NCBI GenBank assembly: GCA_004554665.1
Contig: SFKY01000031.1
Span: 1-29,893 of the forward strand
DNA from: Bacteroidales bacterium
Lineage (GTDB): Bacteria > Bacteroidota > Bacteroidia > Bacteroidales > Bacteroidaceae
Reading direction: 5' to 3'
Length of the DNA: 29,893 nucleotides
Shown: positions 8,695-15,124 of the stretch, piece by piece
Numbering within the stretch: the stretch's first letter is position 1
Layout of the letters: every line of letters starts with the position of its first letter
The notes under the pieces: generated by a model
Told to the model about the DNA's origin: nothing
The model's database searches: none
What the model saw: the letters and a program-made list of their open reading frames with translations, nothing else
Program-made: the position numbers and the translations under genes

Positions 8695-9708
8695 ATGACA
8701 ACTGAATATACAGCCCAAGACTTCAAAAAAGGGCAGCCAAGGTGGTGCCCGGGATGCGGCGACCACTTCTTCTTGGCCAATCTGCACAAGGCTATGGCCG
8801 AACTGGGTGTACCGCCCCACCAGACAGCCGTCATCAGCGGAATAGGATGCTCCAGCCGACTGCCCTATTACGTCAACGCATACGCCATGCAGACCATCCA
8901 CGGCCGCGCGGCTGCCATTGCGACGGGTACCAAGATAGTGAATCCCGACCTCACGGTCTGGCAAATCAGCGGCGATGGCGACGGACTGGCCATCGGCGGC
9001 AACCACTTCATCCATGCCATGCGGCGCAATATCGACCTGAACATGATATTGCTCAACAACCGCATCTATGGACTGACCAAAGGACAGTACAGCCCCACCT
9101 CACCACGAGGTTTCGTCTCCAAATCGTCACCATTCGGAACGGTGGAAGACCCATTCAGGCCGGCCGAACTATGCTTCGGCGCACGCGGCAGGTTCTTCGC
9201 CCGTGCCGTAGCCAACGACAGTGCCGGGACTATAGACATCCTCAAGCGGGCTTACCACCACAAGGGTGCCTCGGTATGCGAGATTCTGCAAAACTGCATG
9301 ATATTCAATAACGGTTGCTATGACCCTGTCTACACCAAGGAGGGACGCAAACGCAACGCCATCTATGTGGAAGACGGCAAGCCGTTGGTATTCGGCGAAA
9401 ACAACGAGTATGGATTGGTGCAAGACGGATTCTCGCTGAAAGTGGTGGAGATTGGGAAGGATGGCTATACCATTGACGATATCCTGATTCACGACAGCCA
9501 CTGCGAGGACAACACACTGCAACTGAAACTGGCCATGATGGATGGTGAGAACGGTTTCCCCGTGGCACTGGGCGTGATACGCGATGTGGAAGCACCCACC
9601 TATGATGCCTGTGTCAACGCGCAAGTAGAAGAGGTGAAAGCCAAAAAGCACTACCACTGCTTCGAAGAACTCCTCGAAACCAATGACATTTGGGAAGTGG
9701 GGGGTTAA
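8695..9708 (+). CDS. korB: 2-oxoacid:ferredoxin oxidoreductase subunit beta
   Basis: 337 residues, the thiamine-diphosphate subunit partnering KorA. Visible: WCPGCGDH at residues 17-24 (Cys18 and Cys21, with a further Cys52 in GIGCSSR; these probably help bind the Fe-S cluster), and the ThDP/Mg motif GDGDGLAIGG (93-102) followed by LLNNRIYGLTKGQYSP with the conserved Asn-Asn at 121-122. Length and motif order match KorB. Encoded just after korA in one unit; a strong hairpin with T-tract at 9816-9881 probably ends transcription. Confidence 0.93.
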   Translation: MTTEYTAQDFKKGQPRWCPGCGDHFFLANLHKAMAELGVPPHQTAVISGIGCSSRLPYYVNAYAMQTIHGRAAAIATGTKIVNPDLTVWQISGDGDGLAIGGNHFIHAMRRNIDLNMILLNNRIYGLTKGQYSPTSPRGFVSKSSPFGTVEDPFRPAELCFGARGRFFARAVANDSAGTIDILKRAYHHKGASVCEILQNCMIFNNGCYDPVYTKEGRKRNAIYVEDGKPLVFGENNEYGLVQDGFSLKVVEIGKDGYTIDDILIHDSHCEDNTLQLKLAMMDGENGFPVALGVIRDVEAPTYDACVNAQVEEVKAKKHYHCFEELLETNDIWEVGG

Positions 9709-9717
9709 AGGCTTTTT

Positions 9718-9738
9718 AAAGGTAAAGAGGTAAAGAGG
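9718..9738. repeat. GGTAAAGAGG tandem tract
   Basis: Immediately after korB the sequence repeats GGTAAAGA-GGTAAAGAGG. The same unit recurs at 9821-9830, inverted at 9861-9882 and 10002-10035, and as GGTAAAAAG at 12421-12443. It is purine-rich and only in gene-flanking DNA. Confidence 0.6.
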
Positions 9739-9762
9739 TGCCTTGAACCCAAAAGATTGCTG

Positions 9763-9790
9763 GTGTAGGGACGCACGTTCGTGCGTCCGC
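9763..9790. repeat. REP-like palindrome TGTAGGGAC...GTCCGC, copy 1
   Basis: GGACGCAC-GTTC-GTGCGTCC (9769-9788) is an 8-bp perfect stem, preceded by GTGTAG and followed by GC. The same 28 bases occur inverted and without mismatch at 9949-9976, and a related element with a different core lies at 14854-14901. Confidence 0.8.
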
Positions 9791-9815
9791 ATCTATGGCA
9801 AAACTCAATTAAAAT

Positions 9816-9881
9816 AAAAAGGTAAAGAGGTCGAGGGATGGGCTTTGATGCCCTAAATATTCCTTACCTCTTTACCTTTTT
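9816..9881 (+). terminator. Long hairpin with T-tract downstream of korB
   Basis: AAAAAGGTAAAGAGG (9816-9830) pairs perfectly with CCTCTTTACCTTTTT (9867-9881), and an inner GGGC/GCCC stem lies in the loop. Its T-rich 3' side fits a Rho-independent terminator for the kinase-korAB unit, about 110 bases after the korB stop. Confidence 0.55.
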
Positions 9882-9948
9882 TCTATACACAAGCCCGTTT
9901 ACTGTTCCAGGCTCGATTTATCTCTTTAAAAGGCTTTTGCGCTGTGGA

Positions 9949-9976
9949 GCGGACGCACGAACGTGCGTCCCTACAC
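9949..9976. repeat. REP-like palindrome TGTAGGGAC...GTCCGC, copy 2 (inverted)
   Basis: Exact inverted copy of the 28-base element at 9763-9790. The central GGACGCAC-GAAC-GTGCGTCC stem is at 9951-9970. The two copies face each other about 160 bases apart in the convergent gap between korB and the GH97 gene and could themselves pair. Confidence 0.8.
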
Positions 9977-10001
9977 GTGGCAATCACAGAGCTCAACCTC
10001 G

Positions 10002-10035
10002 TTTTACCCTTTTACCTTTTTACTTTTTTACCTTT
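10002..10035. repeat. TTTTACC/TACTTTTTTACC tract at the GH97 3' end
   Basis: Pyrimidine-rich tract with repeated TTTTACC units, the complement of the GGTAAA family, running into the stop codon of the GH97 gene at 10034. On the GH97 strand it reads GGTAAAAAAGTAAAAAGG just after the coding end. Confidence 0.55.
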
Positions 10036-12019
10036 ACAAAGGGATTTGCATGGCAAAACCGCCGCCGGGAGCCAGATGCACAGTGAGTTTGCCATCCTGC
10101 GGAATCTCTATCTCCTTCTTCTTGTAATCTTGGGCAAAACGATCGGCATTCACACCGTCGTAGAAAGCCACAGCCTTGCGGCCGGCCACCTTCAGCGGTG
10201 TCAGGTCGAGCGTCAGGTCGCGAGCGGTCCAGTTGGTGGTAGCTCCCACATACCACTTGTCGCCATTGCGTCTGGCCACGGCCACATATTCGCCGATGAC
10301 ACTCTGCAAGGGAATGGTCTCCTCCCACACCGTCGGAATCTTGGCGATAAACTCCGTACACTCCGGGTTCTCGTCATAGTGCATAGGACTGTCGCACAGC
10401 ATATTCAGCGGCGACAAGAAAATCACATACTCAGCCAACTGGTGCGTACGTGTGCCCTGGCTCATCGGCTCCGAATTGCTCGGACGGTAGGTTTCGCGCG
10501 TGCCGTTGAGCATAGCGCCCTGCGTATAGTCCATAGGTCCTGCCAACATACGCAAGAAAGGCACAATCACGTCATACTGCACCTGATCATACTTGGGATA
10601 AGCACCCCACTTATTGTTCTCCAGACCACGTACTCCCTCAAAGTTCACCACATTGGGATAGGTGCGGTTCAGTCCGGTGGGCTTATGGGTGCCGTGCAGG
10701 TCGCACAACATCTTATACTTGGCCGTGGTGGCAGCCGCACGGAACTCGAAATCCACGCAAGCAGCATCGTCACGGTCCATGAAGTCGATCTTGAATCCCT
10801 TCACACCCATCTCCGAATAGTGCTTGCATACCCGCTCCATATCGCGCTCAAAGGCATAATAACCCGCCCAGAGGATGATACCCACGTTCTTGGCCTTGCC
10901 GTAGTCGATGATCTCTTTCAGGTCTATCTCGGGTACCACTTGGAAAAGGTCAGCCTTCAGGTTGACAGCCCATCCCTCGTCGAGGATGACGTACTCGATG
11001 CCGTTGCGGCTGGCAAAATCGATATAGCACTTGTAGGTCTCGGTATTCACGCCGGCCTTGAAGTCCACACCGTAGAGCCCCCAGTCGTTCCACCATTCCC
11101 ATGCCACCTTGCCGGGTTTCACCCACGAGACATCGCCGATGCGGTTGGGCGAAGCCAGACGGTACACCATATCGTTGTCGAGCAACTGCTTGTCCTCTGT
11201 AGCCACATTGACGATACGCCACGGGAACTGCTGCCCTGCACGGCTCTTTACCAGATACGGCTCACGCTCCTTCACCTGCAGCTGCAGCTTGTTGTGGCCG
11301 CCCTGCTTCACGCGCTTGGGATAAGGAGCCGACACACCCTTGATGCAGGCACCTTTTCCCGTACCGATAAAGAAAAGGCCGGGATAGTTTTCCACATCCG
11401 ACTCGGCCAGACACAGCTTCACCCCATTTTCGGCCTCCACCATCAGGGGAGAGAAAATCAGCCGATTGGTCTTGAGTTTCGAAATCACGCAACGGGTATA
11501 TTTACTCTCAAACGAGGTATGCAACTGGTCCTCCCTGTCACCGGCATCATTCACATAGGGCACCAGCGAAGTCCAGTCTTGCGGAAAATTGACCGTCACC
11601 TCTTCCTCCTCAATTTTCAGTTCGCGCTGGGTGTCCGACACGAAGCGGTAGGCCATGCCCTCGTCATACATGCGGAAGATGACGCTGAAGCCCTCCTTAA
11701 ACTGCAGGCGCAACTGGTTGTAGACATCGCTCACCACGCTGCGCTTGTAGGCAAACGCCTGGATAGTGCCCTTGTGTGAGGTGGCCGAAGCCTTCTTGAG
11801 TTTGGATCCCACACCCCATGTACCCGCCTCTGTCTTCATAGACAGGGTAGAGGGACTCACCAGCACAGACTGCCCCATCAACAACTGGTAAGAGAGCGTA
11901 TTGCCCACCTCTACCTGCACCTTCAACTTTCCGTTAGGCGACGTTACCGTGTACGATTTGGCCATCAGGCCCATGCAAACACATAGTTGCAACAATGTAA
12001 AAACAAGTCTCTTTTTCAT
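10034..12019 (-). CDS. Secreted GH97 alpha-glycosidase (alpha-galactosidase/alpha-glucosidase family)
   Basis: 661 residues. An N-terminal signal peptide (MKKRLVFTLLQLCVCMGLMA) leads to the GH97 beta-sandwich (about 25-280: SPNGKLKVQV, FRMYDEGMAYRF), a TIM barrel (about 290-560) and a C-terminal beta domain with WYVGATTNWTARDL. In the barrel, KGFKIDFMDRDD places an Asp at residue 412 and VNFEGVRG a Glu at 461. From memory these correspond to the nucleophile and acid/base of the retaining GH97 subgroup (alpha-galactosidase-like), whereas inverting SusB-type enzymes lack this Asp, so alpha-galactosidase is the better guess. It likely acts in the periplasm on oligosaccharides. Monocistronic, with its own -7 box at 12040-12047. 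Confidence 0.9.
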   Translation of the reverse strand: MKKRLVFTLLQLCVCMGLMAKSYTVTSPNGKLKVQVEVGNTLSYQLLMGQSVLVSPSTLSMKTEAGTWGVGSKLKKASATSHKGTIQAFAYKRSVVSDVYNQLRLQFKEGFSVIFRMYDEGMAYRFVSDTQRELKIEEEEVTVNFPQDWTSLVPYVNDAGDREDQLHTSFESKYTRCVISKLKTNRLIFSPLMVEAENGVKLCLAESDVENYPGLFFIGTGKGACIKGVSAPYPKRVKQGGHNKLQLQVKEREPYLVKSRAGQQFPWRIVNVATEDKQLLDNDMVYRLASPNRIGDVSWVKPGKVAWEWWNDWGLYGVDFKAGVNTETYKCYIDFASRNGIEYVILDEGWAVNLKADLFQVVPEIDLKEIIDYGKAKNVGIILWAGYYAFERDMERVCKHYSEMGVKGFKIDFMDRDDAACVDFEFRAAATTAKYKMLCDLHGTHKPTGLNRTYPNVVNFEGVRGLENNKWGAYPKYDQVQYDVIVPFLRMLAGPMDYTQGAMLNGTRETYRPSNSEPMSQGTRTHQLAEYVIFLSPLNMLCDSPMHYDENPECTEFIAKIPTVWEETIPLQSVIGEYVAVARRNGDKWYVGATTNWTARDLTLDLTPLKVAGRKAVAFYDGVNADRFAQDYKKKEIEIPQDGKLTVHLAPGGGFAMQIPL

Positions 12020-12039
12020 GATGTTAAAGTATATTGCTG

Positions 12040-12047
12040 CAAAGATA
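12040..12047 (-). promoter_or_regulatory. -7 box (TATCTTTG) of the GH97 gene
   Basis: Minus strand reads TATCTTTG followed by CAGC, a perfect TAnnTTTG, about 20 bases before the GH97 ATG at 12019. The upstream -33 region is AT-rich without a clean TTTG. Confidence 0.6.
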
Positions 12048-12090
12048 ATTATTTTTTCAGATTAAAAGGGCTGTTAAAGGATAAAATTCG

Positions 12091-12098
12091 TAACTTTG
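12091..12098 (+). promoter_or_regulatory. -7 box (TAACTTTG) in front of the GH20 fragment
   Basis: TAACTTTG followed by CA is a perfect -7 element 36 bases before the ATG at 12134, divergent from the GH97 promoter. It implies the gene remnant downstream may still be transcribed. Confidence 0.5.
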
Positions 12099-12133
12099 CA
12101 TGTGAAATTATATCTACATCTGAAAGAAGCACC

Positions 12134-12418
12134 ATGCCAGAGAAAGTGTACAACTACCACCCAGTTCCCGATGTGCTAACGGCAGAACAAGGCAGGCACA
12201 TCCTCGGCATACAGGCCAACCTATGGACAGAGTATATCACCACGCTGGGCGATATGGAGTATATGCTCTATCCTCGTGTGGCGGCGCTGGCAGAGGTAGG
12301 TTGGAGCAAGAAAGAGCACCAGGACTACACCCGATTCTGCTCAAGGCTGACCAAGCTGACACAACACTACGATGTCTTGGGAATAGACTACTGCAAAGAA
12401 GAGGCCTTGAAAAAGTAA
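12134..12418 (+). pseudogene. C-terminal fragment of a GH20 beta-N-acetylhexosaminidase
   Basis: 94 residues from MPEKVYNYHPVP to a natural-looking end. HILGIQANLWTEYITTLGDM, EYMLYPRVAALAEVGWS and the following Asp-Tyr-Arg-Phe match the last part of GH20 catalytic domains and align with LLGVQGNLWTEYV...YPRAFAVAETGWS in the full GH20 protein encoded at 15125-17194. The catalytic Asp-Glu and the first 400 or so residues are missing, and in-frame codons upstream of 12134 do not look like GH20. It is therefore a 5'-deleted remnant that happens to follow a promoter-like box. Protein divergence shows it is not a recent copy of the neighbouring GH20 gene. Confidence 0.75.
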
Positions 12419-12433
12419 AAAGGTAAAAAGTAA

Positions 12434-12466
12434 AAAGGTAAAACGGAGAAAAGCCTTTTTACCTTT
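12434..12466 (+). repeat. GGTAAAAAG tract forming a hairpin
   Basis: After the GH20 fragment, AAGTAAAAAGGTAAAA repeats occur from 12413; AAAGGTAAAA (12434-12443) pairs with TTTTACCTTT (12457-12466). It belongs to the same family as the tracts at 9718-9882 and 10002-10035. It may terminate transcription, although no T-run follows on the plus strand. Confidence 0.5.
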
Positions 12467-12513
12467 AAAAAAATCCCCCTCTTGTATAATTATTCGTTAA
12501 AAAGGCAACATAC

Positions 12514-12545
12514 CTTGTCAAGTTCGCTTTTTACCTCTATATTTG
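12514..12545 (+). promoter_or_regulatory. Promoter of the ptb-buk-Dabb unit
   Basis: TATATTTG at 12538-12545 is a perfect TAnnTTTG, with a CTTG -33-like element at 12514-12517, 20 bases upstream. The ATG of the acyltransferase gene is 36 bases downstream. Confidence 0.65.
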
Positions 12546-12581
12546 TAGCGGAGAAGCTAACTTAAACAAGATAAGGGAAAA

Positions 12582-13436
12582 ATGGAAAGGATTAGGAACT
12601 TTGAGGCGCTTACCTCGTATCTGAGAGACAAGGGGGTGCGCAAACGGGTGGCTGTGGTGTGTCCGCACGACACATCGTCGCGGGAAGCCATCGCCAAGGC
12701 AGAGGAGGCCGGCTTCGTCGAGGCCATAGTCGTGGACTATCCAGACCCACGGACTGCGGCCAAAATGGCGGTGGAGATGGTGCGCGGCGGCAAGGCCGAC
12801 ATACTGATGAAAGGACTGGTCAACTCAGACATCCTGCTCCGCGCCGTGCTCGACCGCGACAGCGGACTGCTACCCCACGGCCGCACGCTTACCCACCTCG
12901 CCGTGGCCGAGGTACCGCAATATCCGCACCTGCTCTTCTATACCGATGCAGCCGTCATCCCCTACCCCACGCACGAGCAGCGCACCCGACAGGTGGCCTA
13001 CATCGCCGACCTATGCCGACAATTTGGCATTGCCGAACCCCGCATCGCCCTCATCCACTGCTCCGAGAAAGTGGATGCACGCCACTTCCCCTTTACCGAG
13101 GGCTATCCCCTCATCGCCGAGCAAGCACGGCAGGGAAGTTTCGGACCCTGTATTGTGGACGGCCCGTTGGATCTGAAGACATCGCTATCGGCCGAGAGCC
13201 TGCACACCAAGGGAATCGCTTCGCCCATCGAGGGCGAGGCCGATGCGCTCGTGTTTCCAGACATCGAGAGCGGCAACCTGTTCCACAAGACCATCTCCCT
13301 GTTCGGGCACGCCCGGATAGCAGCCGTACTGGCAGGAGCCACAGCTCCCGTGGTGCTTCCCTCGCGCAGCGACAGCACAGCCTCCAAGTTTTACAGTCTG
13401 GCACTGGCCACCATCCAGTCCGTATCAAAACCATAA
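12582..13436 (+). CDS. ptb: Phosphate butyryl/acetyltransferase family protein
   Basis: 284 residues, the length of phosphate butyryltransferases. Family features include ADILMKGLVNSDILLRAVLD early in the fold, HLLFYTDAAVIPYPT in the middle, and GPLDLKTSLSAES plus the C-terminal FPDIESGNLFHKTISLFG stretch typical of PTA/PTB enzymes. It would exchange CoA for phosphate on a short-chain acyl-CoA in the cytoplasm, giving an acyl phosphate. The butyrate kinase gene begins 3 bases after its stop, the standard ptb-buk arrangement. Acyl chain preference (butyryl, isobutyryl or another) cannot be read from sequence. Own promoter at 12514-12545. Confidence 0.87.
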   Translation: MERIRNFEALTSYLRDKGVRKRVAVVCPHDTSSREAIAKAEEAGFVEAIVVDYPDPRTAAKMAVEMVRGGKADILMKGLVNSDILLRAVLDRDSGLLPHGRTLTHLAVAEVPQYPHLLFYTDAAVIPYPTHEQRTRQVAYIADLCRQFGIAEPRIALIHCSEKVDARHFPFTEGYPLIAEQARQGSFGPCIVDGPLDLKTSLSAESLHTKGIASPIEGEADALVFPDIESGNLFHKTISLFGHARIAAVLAGATAPVVLPSRSDSTASKFYSLALATIQSVSKP

Positions 13437-13439
13437 ACT

Positions 13440-14501
13440 ATGCAGATATTAGTCATCAACCCCGGTTCCACCTCTACCAAGATAGCCGTCTACGAAGACG
13501 CCAAACCCCTGATGCTGAGAACGATACGCCACTCGGCAGAGCAACTGAGCCAATACGAAGAGGTGACCGACCAGTTTGATTTTCGCAAGCAACTCGTCAT
13601 CGACGAGCTCCGGCGCATGGACATCCCGTTCCACTTCCAAGCCGTCATCGGGCGTGGCGGACTGGTTAAGCCGGTAGAGGGCGGCGTGTACGAGATCAAC
13701 CAGCGCATGCTCGACGACACCCGCAACGCCATCCACAAGCACGCCTGCGACCTGGGATGCCTCATCGCCTACGAGATAGCCGCTGGCATACCGGGATGCC
13801 GCGCGTTCATAGCCGACCCGGGCGTGGTAGACGAACTCTCGCCGCTGGCACGCATCAGCGGGTCGCCGCTCATGAACCGCATCTGTATATGGCATGCGCT
13901 CAACCAACGTGCCATCGCGCGCCGCTATGCCAACGAGATAGGCAAACGATACGAAGACCTGAACCTCATCATCTGCCACCTCGGCGGGGGCATATCGGTA
14001 GCGGCACACGACCACGGCAGGGCAATCGATGCCAACAATGCACTCGACGGCGAAGGCCCCTTCTCACCCGAACGCGCCGGATCGCTCCCCGCTGCCGACC
14101 TGATACGCCTCTGCTTCAGCGGACGCTTCACCGAGAAAGAACTGCTCAAGCGTGTGGCCGGACAGGCTGGCCTCATCGCCCACCTCGGCACCAACGACAT
14201 GAAAGAGATAGAGCGGCGGATAGCCCAGGGTGACAAGCATGCCGAACTGGTGGTGGAAGCCATGATCTTCCAGACGGCCAAATGTATCGTGGCCGAGGGT
14301 GCCGCGCTCTTCGGCAAGATAGATGCCATCCTCATCACCGGCGGTATGGCGCGCTCCGAATACGTGGTCAGCCGGCTCCGTCGCCGCATAGATTTCCTGG
14401 CCCCCACCCATTGCTACCCCGGAGAAGACGAGATGGAAGCGCTGGCCCTCAACTCTCTCGATGTGCTACGCGGCAAACGCGAAGCCAAAGAGTACATTTA
14501 A
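13440..14501 (+). CDS. buk: Butyrate kinase family protein
   Basis: 353 residues, ASKHA-fold acyl kinase. The N-terminal phosphate-1 loop VINPGSTSTK (residues 5-14), AVIGRGGLVKPVEGGVYEIN, FIADPGVVDEL, ICHLGGGISVAAHDHGRAID (phosphate-2 region) and the C-terminal ILITGGMARSEYV adenosine motif are all present in order and match Buk rather than AckA (which is about 400 residues). It transfers the acyl phosphate group to ADP, yielding ATP and a free short-chain acid. Translationally close-coupled to the upstream ptb gene (3-base gap). With KorAB it could complete a route from 2-oxoacids to acids plus ATP (inference). Confidence 0.9.
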   Translation: MQILVINPGSTSTKIAVYEDAKPLMLRTIRHSAEQLSQYEEVTDQFDFRKQLVIDELRRMDIPFHFQAVIGRGGLVKPVEGGVYEINQRMLDDTRNAIHKHACDLGCLIAYEIAAGIPGCRAFIADPGVVDELSPLARISGSPLMNRICIWHALNQRAIARRYANEIGKRYEDLNLIICHLGGGISVAAHDHGRAIDANNALDGEGPFSPERAGSLPAADLIRLCFSGRFTEKELLKRVAGQAGLIAHLGTNDMKEIERRIAQGDKHAELVVEAMIFQTAKCIVAEGAALFGKIDAILITGGMARSEYVVSRLRRRIDFLAPTHCYPGEDEMEALALNSLDVLRGKREAKEYI

Positions 14502-14528
14502 CCATACAAATCAACCCTTATCGACACA

Positions 14529-14825
14529 ATGATCAAGCATATCGTAATGTGGAAACTGAAGTCCGAGGCCGAAGGCCGCACGGCTGCCGAAAACGCTCAG
14601 TGGATGAAAAACCATCTCGAAGCCCTCATGGGCGTGGTACCCCAACTGCTCTCCTGCGAGGTGGGCATCAATGTGGCCGAAGGCAACTACGATGCCTGTC
14701 TGGTCTCTACTTTCGCCTCGCTCGAAGACTTGGCTGCGTACAAGATACACCCTGCCCACCAGGCCGTTTCCTCCTACTGCAAGCTGATACGTGAGCATCG
14801 CGTGGCCTGCGACTATGAGATCTGA
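14529..14825 (+). CDS. Dabb (stress-responsive alpha/beta barrel) domain protein
   Basis: 98 residues. It starts MIKHIVMWKLK, with His4 the conserved Dabb histidine, and continues with the ferredoxin-like pattern of a dimeric alpha/beta barrel (VPQLLSCEVGINV, YDACLVSTFASLEDLAAYKIHPAHQAV). Single-domain cytoplasmic protein of the PF07876 family; members include stress proteins and some enzymes, so no specific reaction is assigned. It lies 27 bases after the buk stop and is probably the last gene of that unit; a strong terminator follows at 15075-15121. Confidence 0.85.
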   Translation: MIKHIVMWKLKSEAEGRTAAENAQWMKNHLEALMGVVPQLLSCEVGINVAEGNYDACLVSTFASLEDLAAYKIHPAHQAVSSYCKLIREHRVACDYEI

Positions 14826-14853
14826 CACGCTGCCTTTTGGAATAGTAATATTG

Positions 14854-14901
14854 GTTACTTGGCCGCTTGCGGACATACCGAGGCATGTCCCTACAAGTAA
14901 C
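14854..14901. repeat. REP-like palindrome TGTAGGGAC...GTCCGC, copy 3 (variant core)
   Basis: GGACAT-ACCGAGGC-ATGTCC (14871-14890) is embedded in an outer GTTACTTG/CAAGTAAC stem (14854-14861 with 14894-14901). Read on the minus strand it starts CTTGTAGGGAC and ends GTCCGC, the same ends as the copies at 9763-9790 and 9949-9976 but with a different centre. Confidence 0.65.
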
Positions 14902-14972
14902 TGATGCTTAGCAGCTTATGCCCATTAACCATTTGTCCTTTCTGTAGTGCCCTTGCATTGCGGTGTTCTTAT

Positions 14973-15025
14973 GGTGCCCTCACCCTATCCCTGTCCCACG
15001 GGGCGAGGGGTAGGGTGAGGGCACC
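14973..15025. repeat. GGTGCCCTCACCCTA palindrome
   Basis: GGTGCCCTCACCCTA (14973-14987) pairs perfectly with TAGGGTGAGGGCACC (15011-15025), and the loop itself forms a C-run/G-run inner stem. The same arm recurs at 25035-25053, 25101-25129 and 25299-25320, and partly at 17440-17466. It lies between two convergent genes. Confidence 0.8.
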
Positions 15026-15074
15026 ACAGGGGACAGGGCACGGGCCCCACCACCCCACAATAACAAAAATAATT

Positions 15075-15121
15075 CGGTTCATTGTATCGTCTTTCCTGCA
15101 CGATACAATGAACCGTTTTTT
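15075..15121 (+). terminator. Rho-independent terminator of the ptb-buk-Dabb unit
   Basis: A 16-bp perfect stem (CGGTTCATTGTATCGT, 15075-15090, with its complement at 15100-15115) has a 9-base loop and six T residues directly after it. It ends plus-strand transcription just before the convergent GH20 gene stop at 15125, and may work less well in the other direction. Confidence 0.85.
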
Positions 15122-15124
15122 GGG

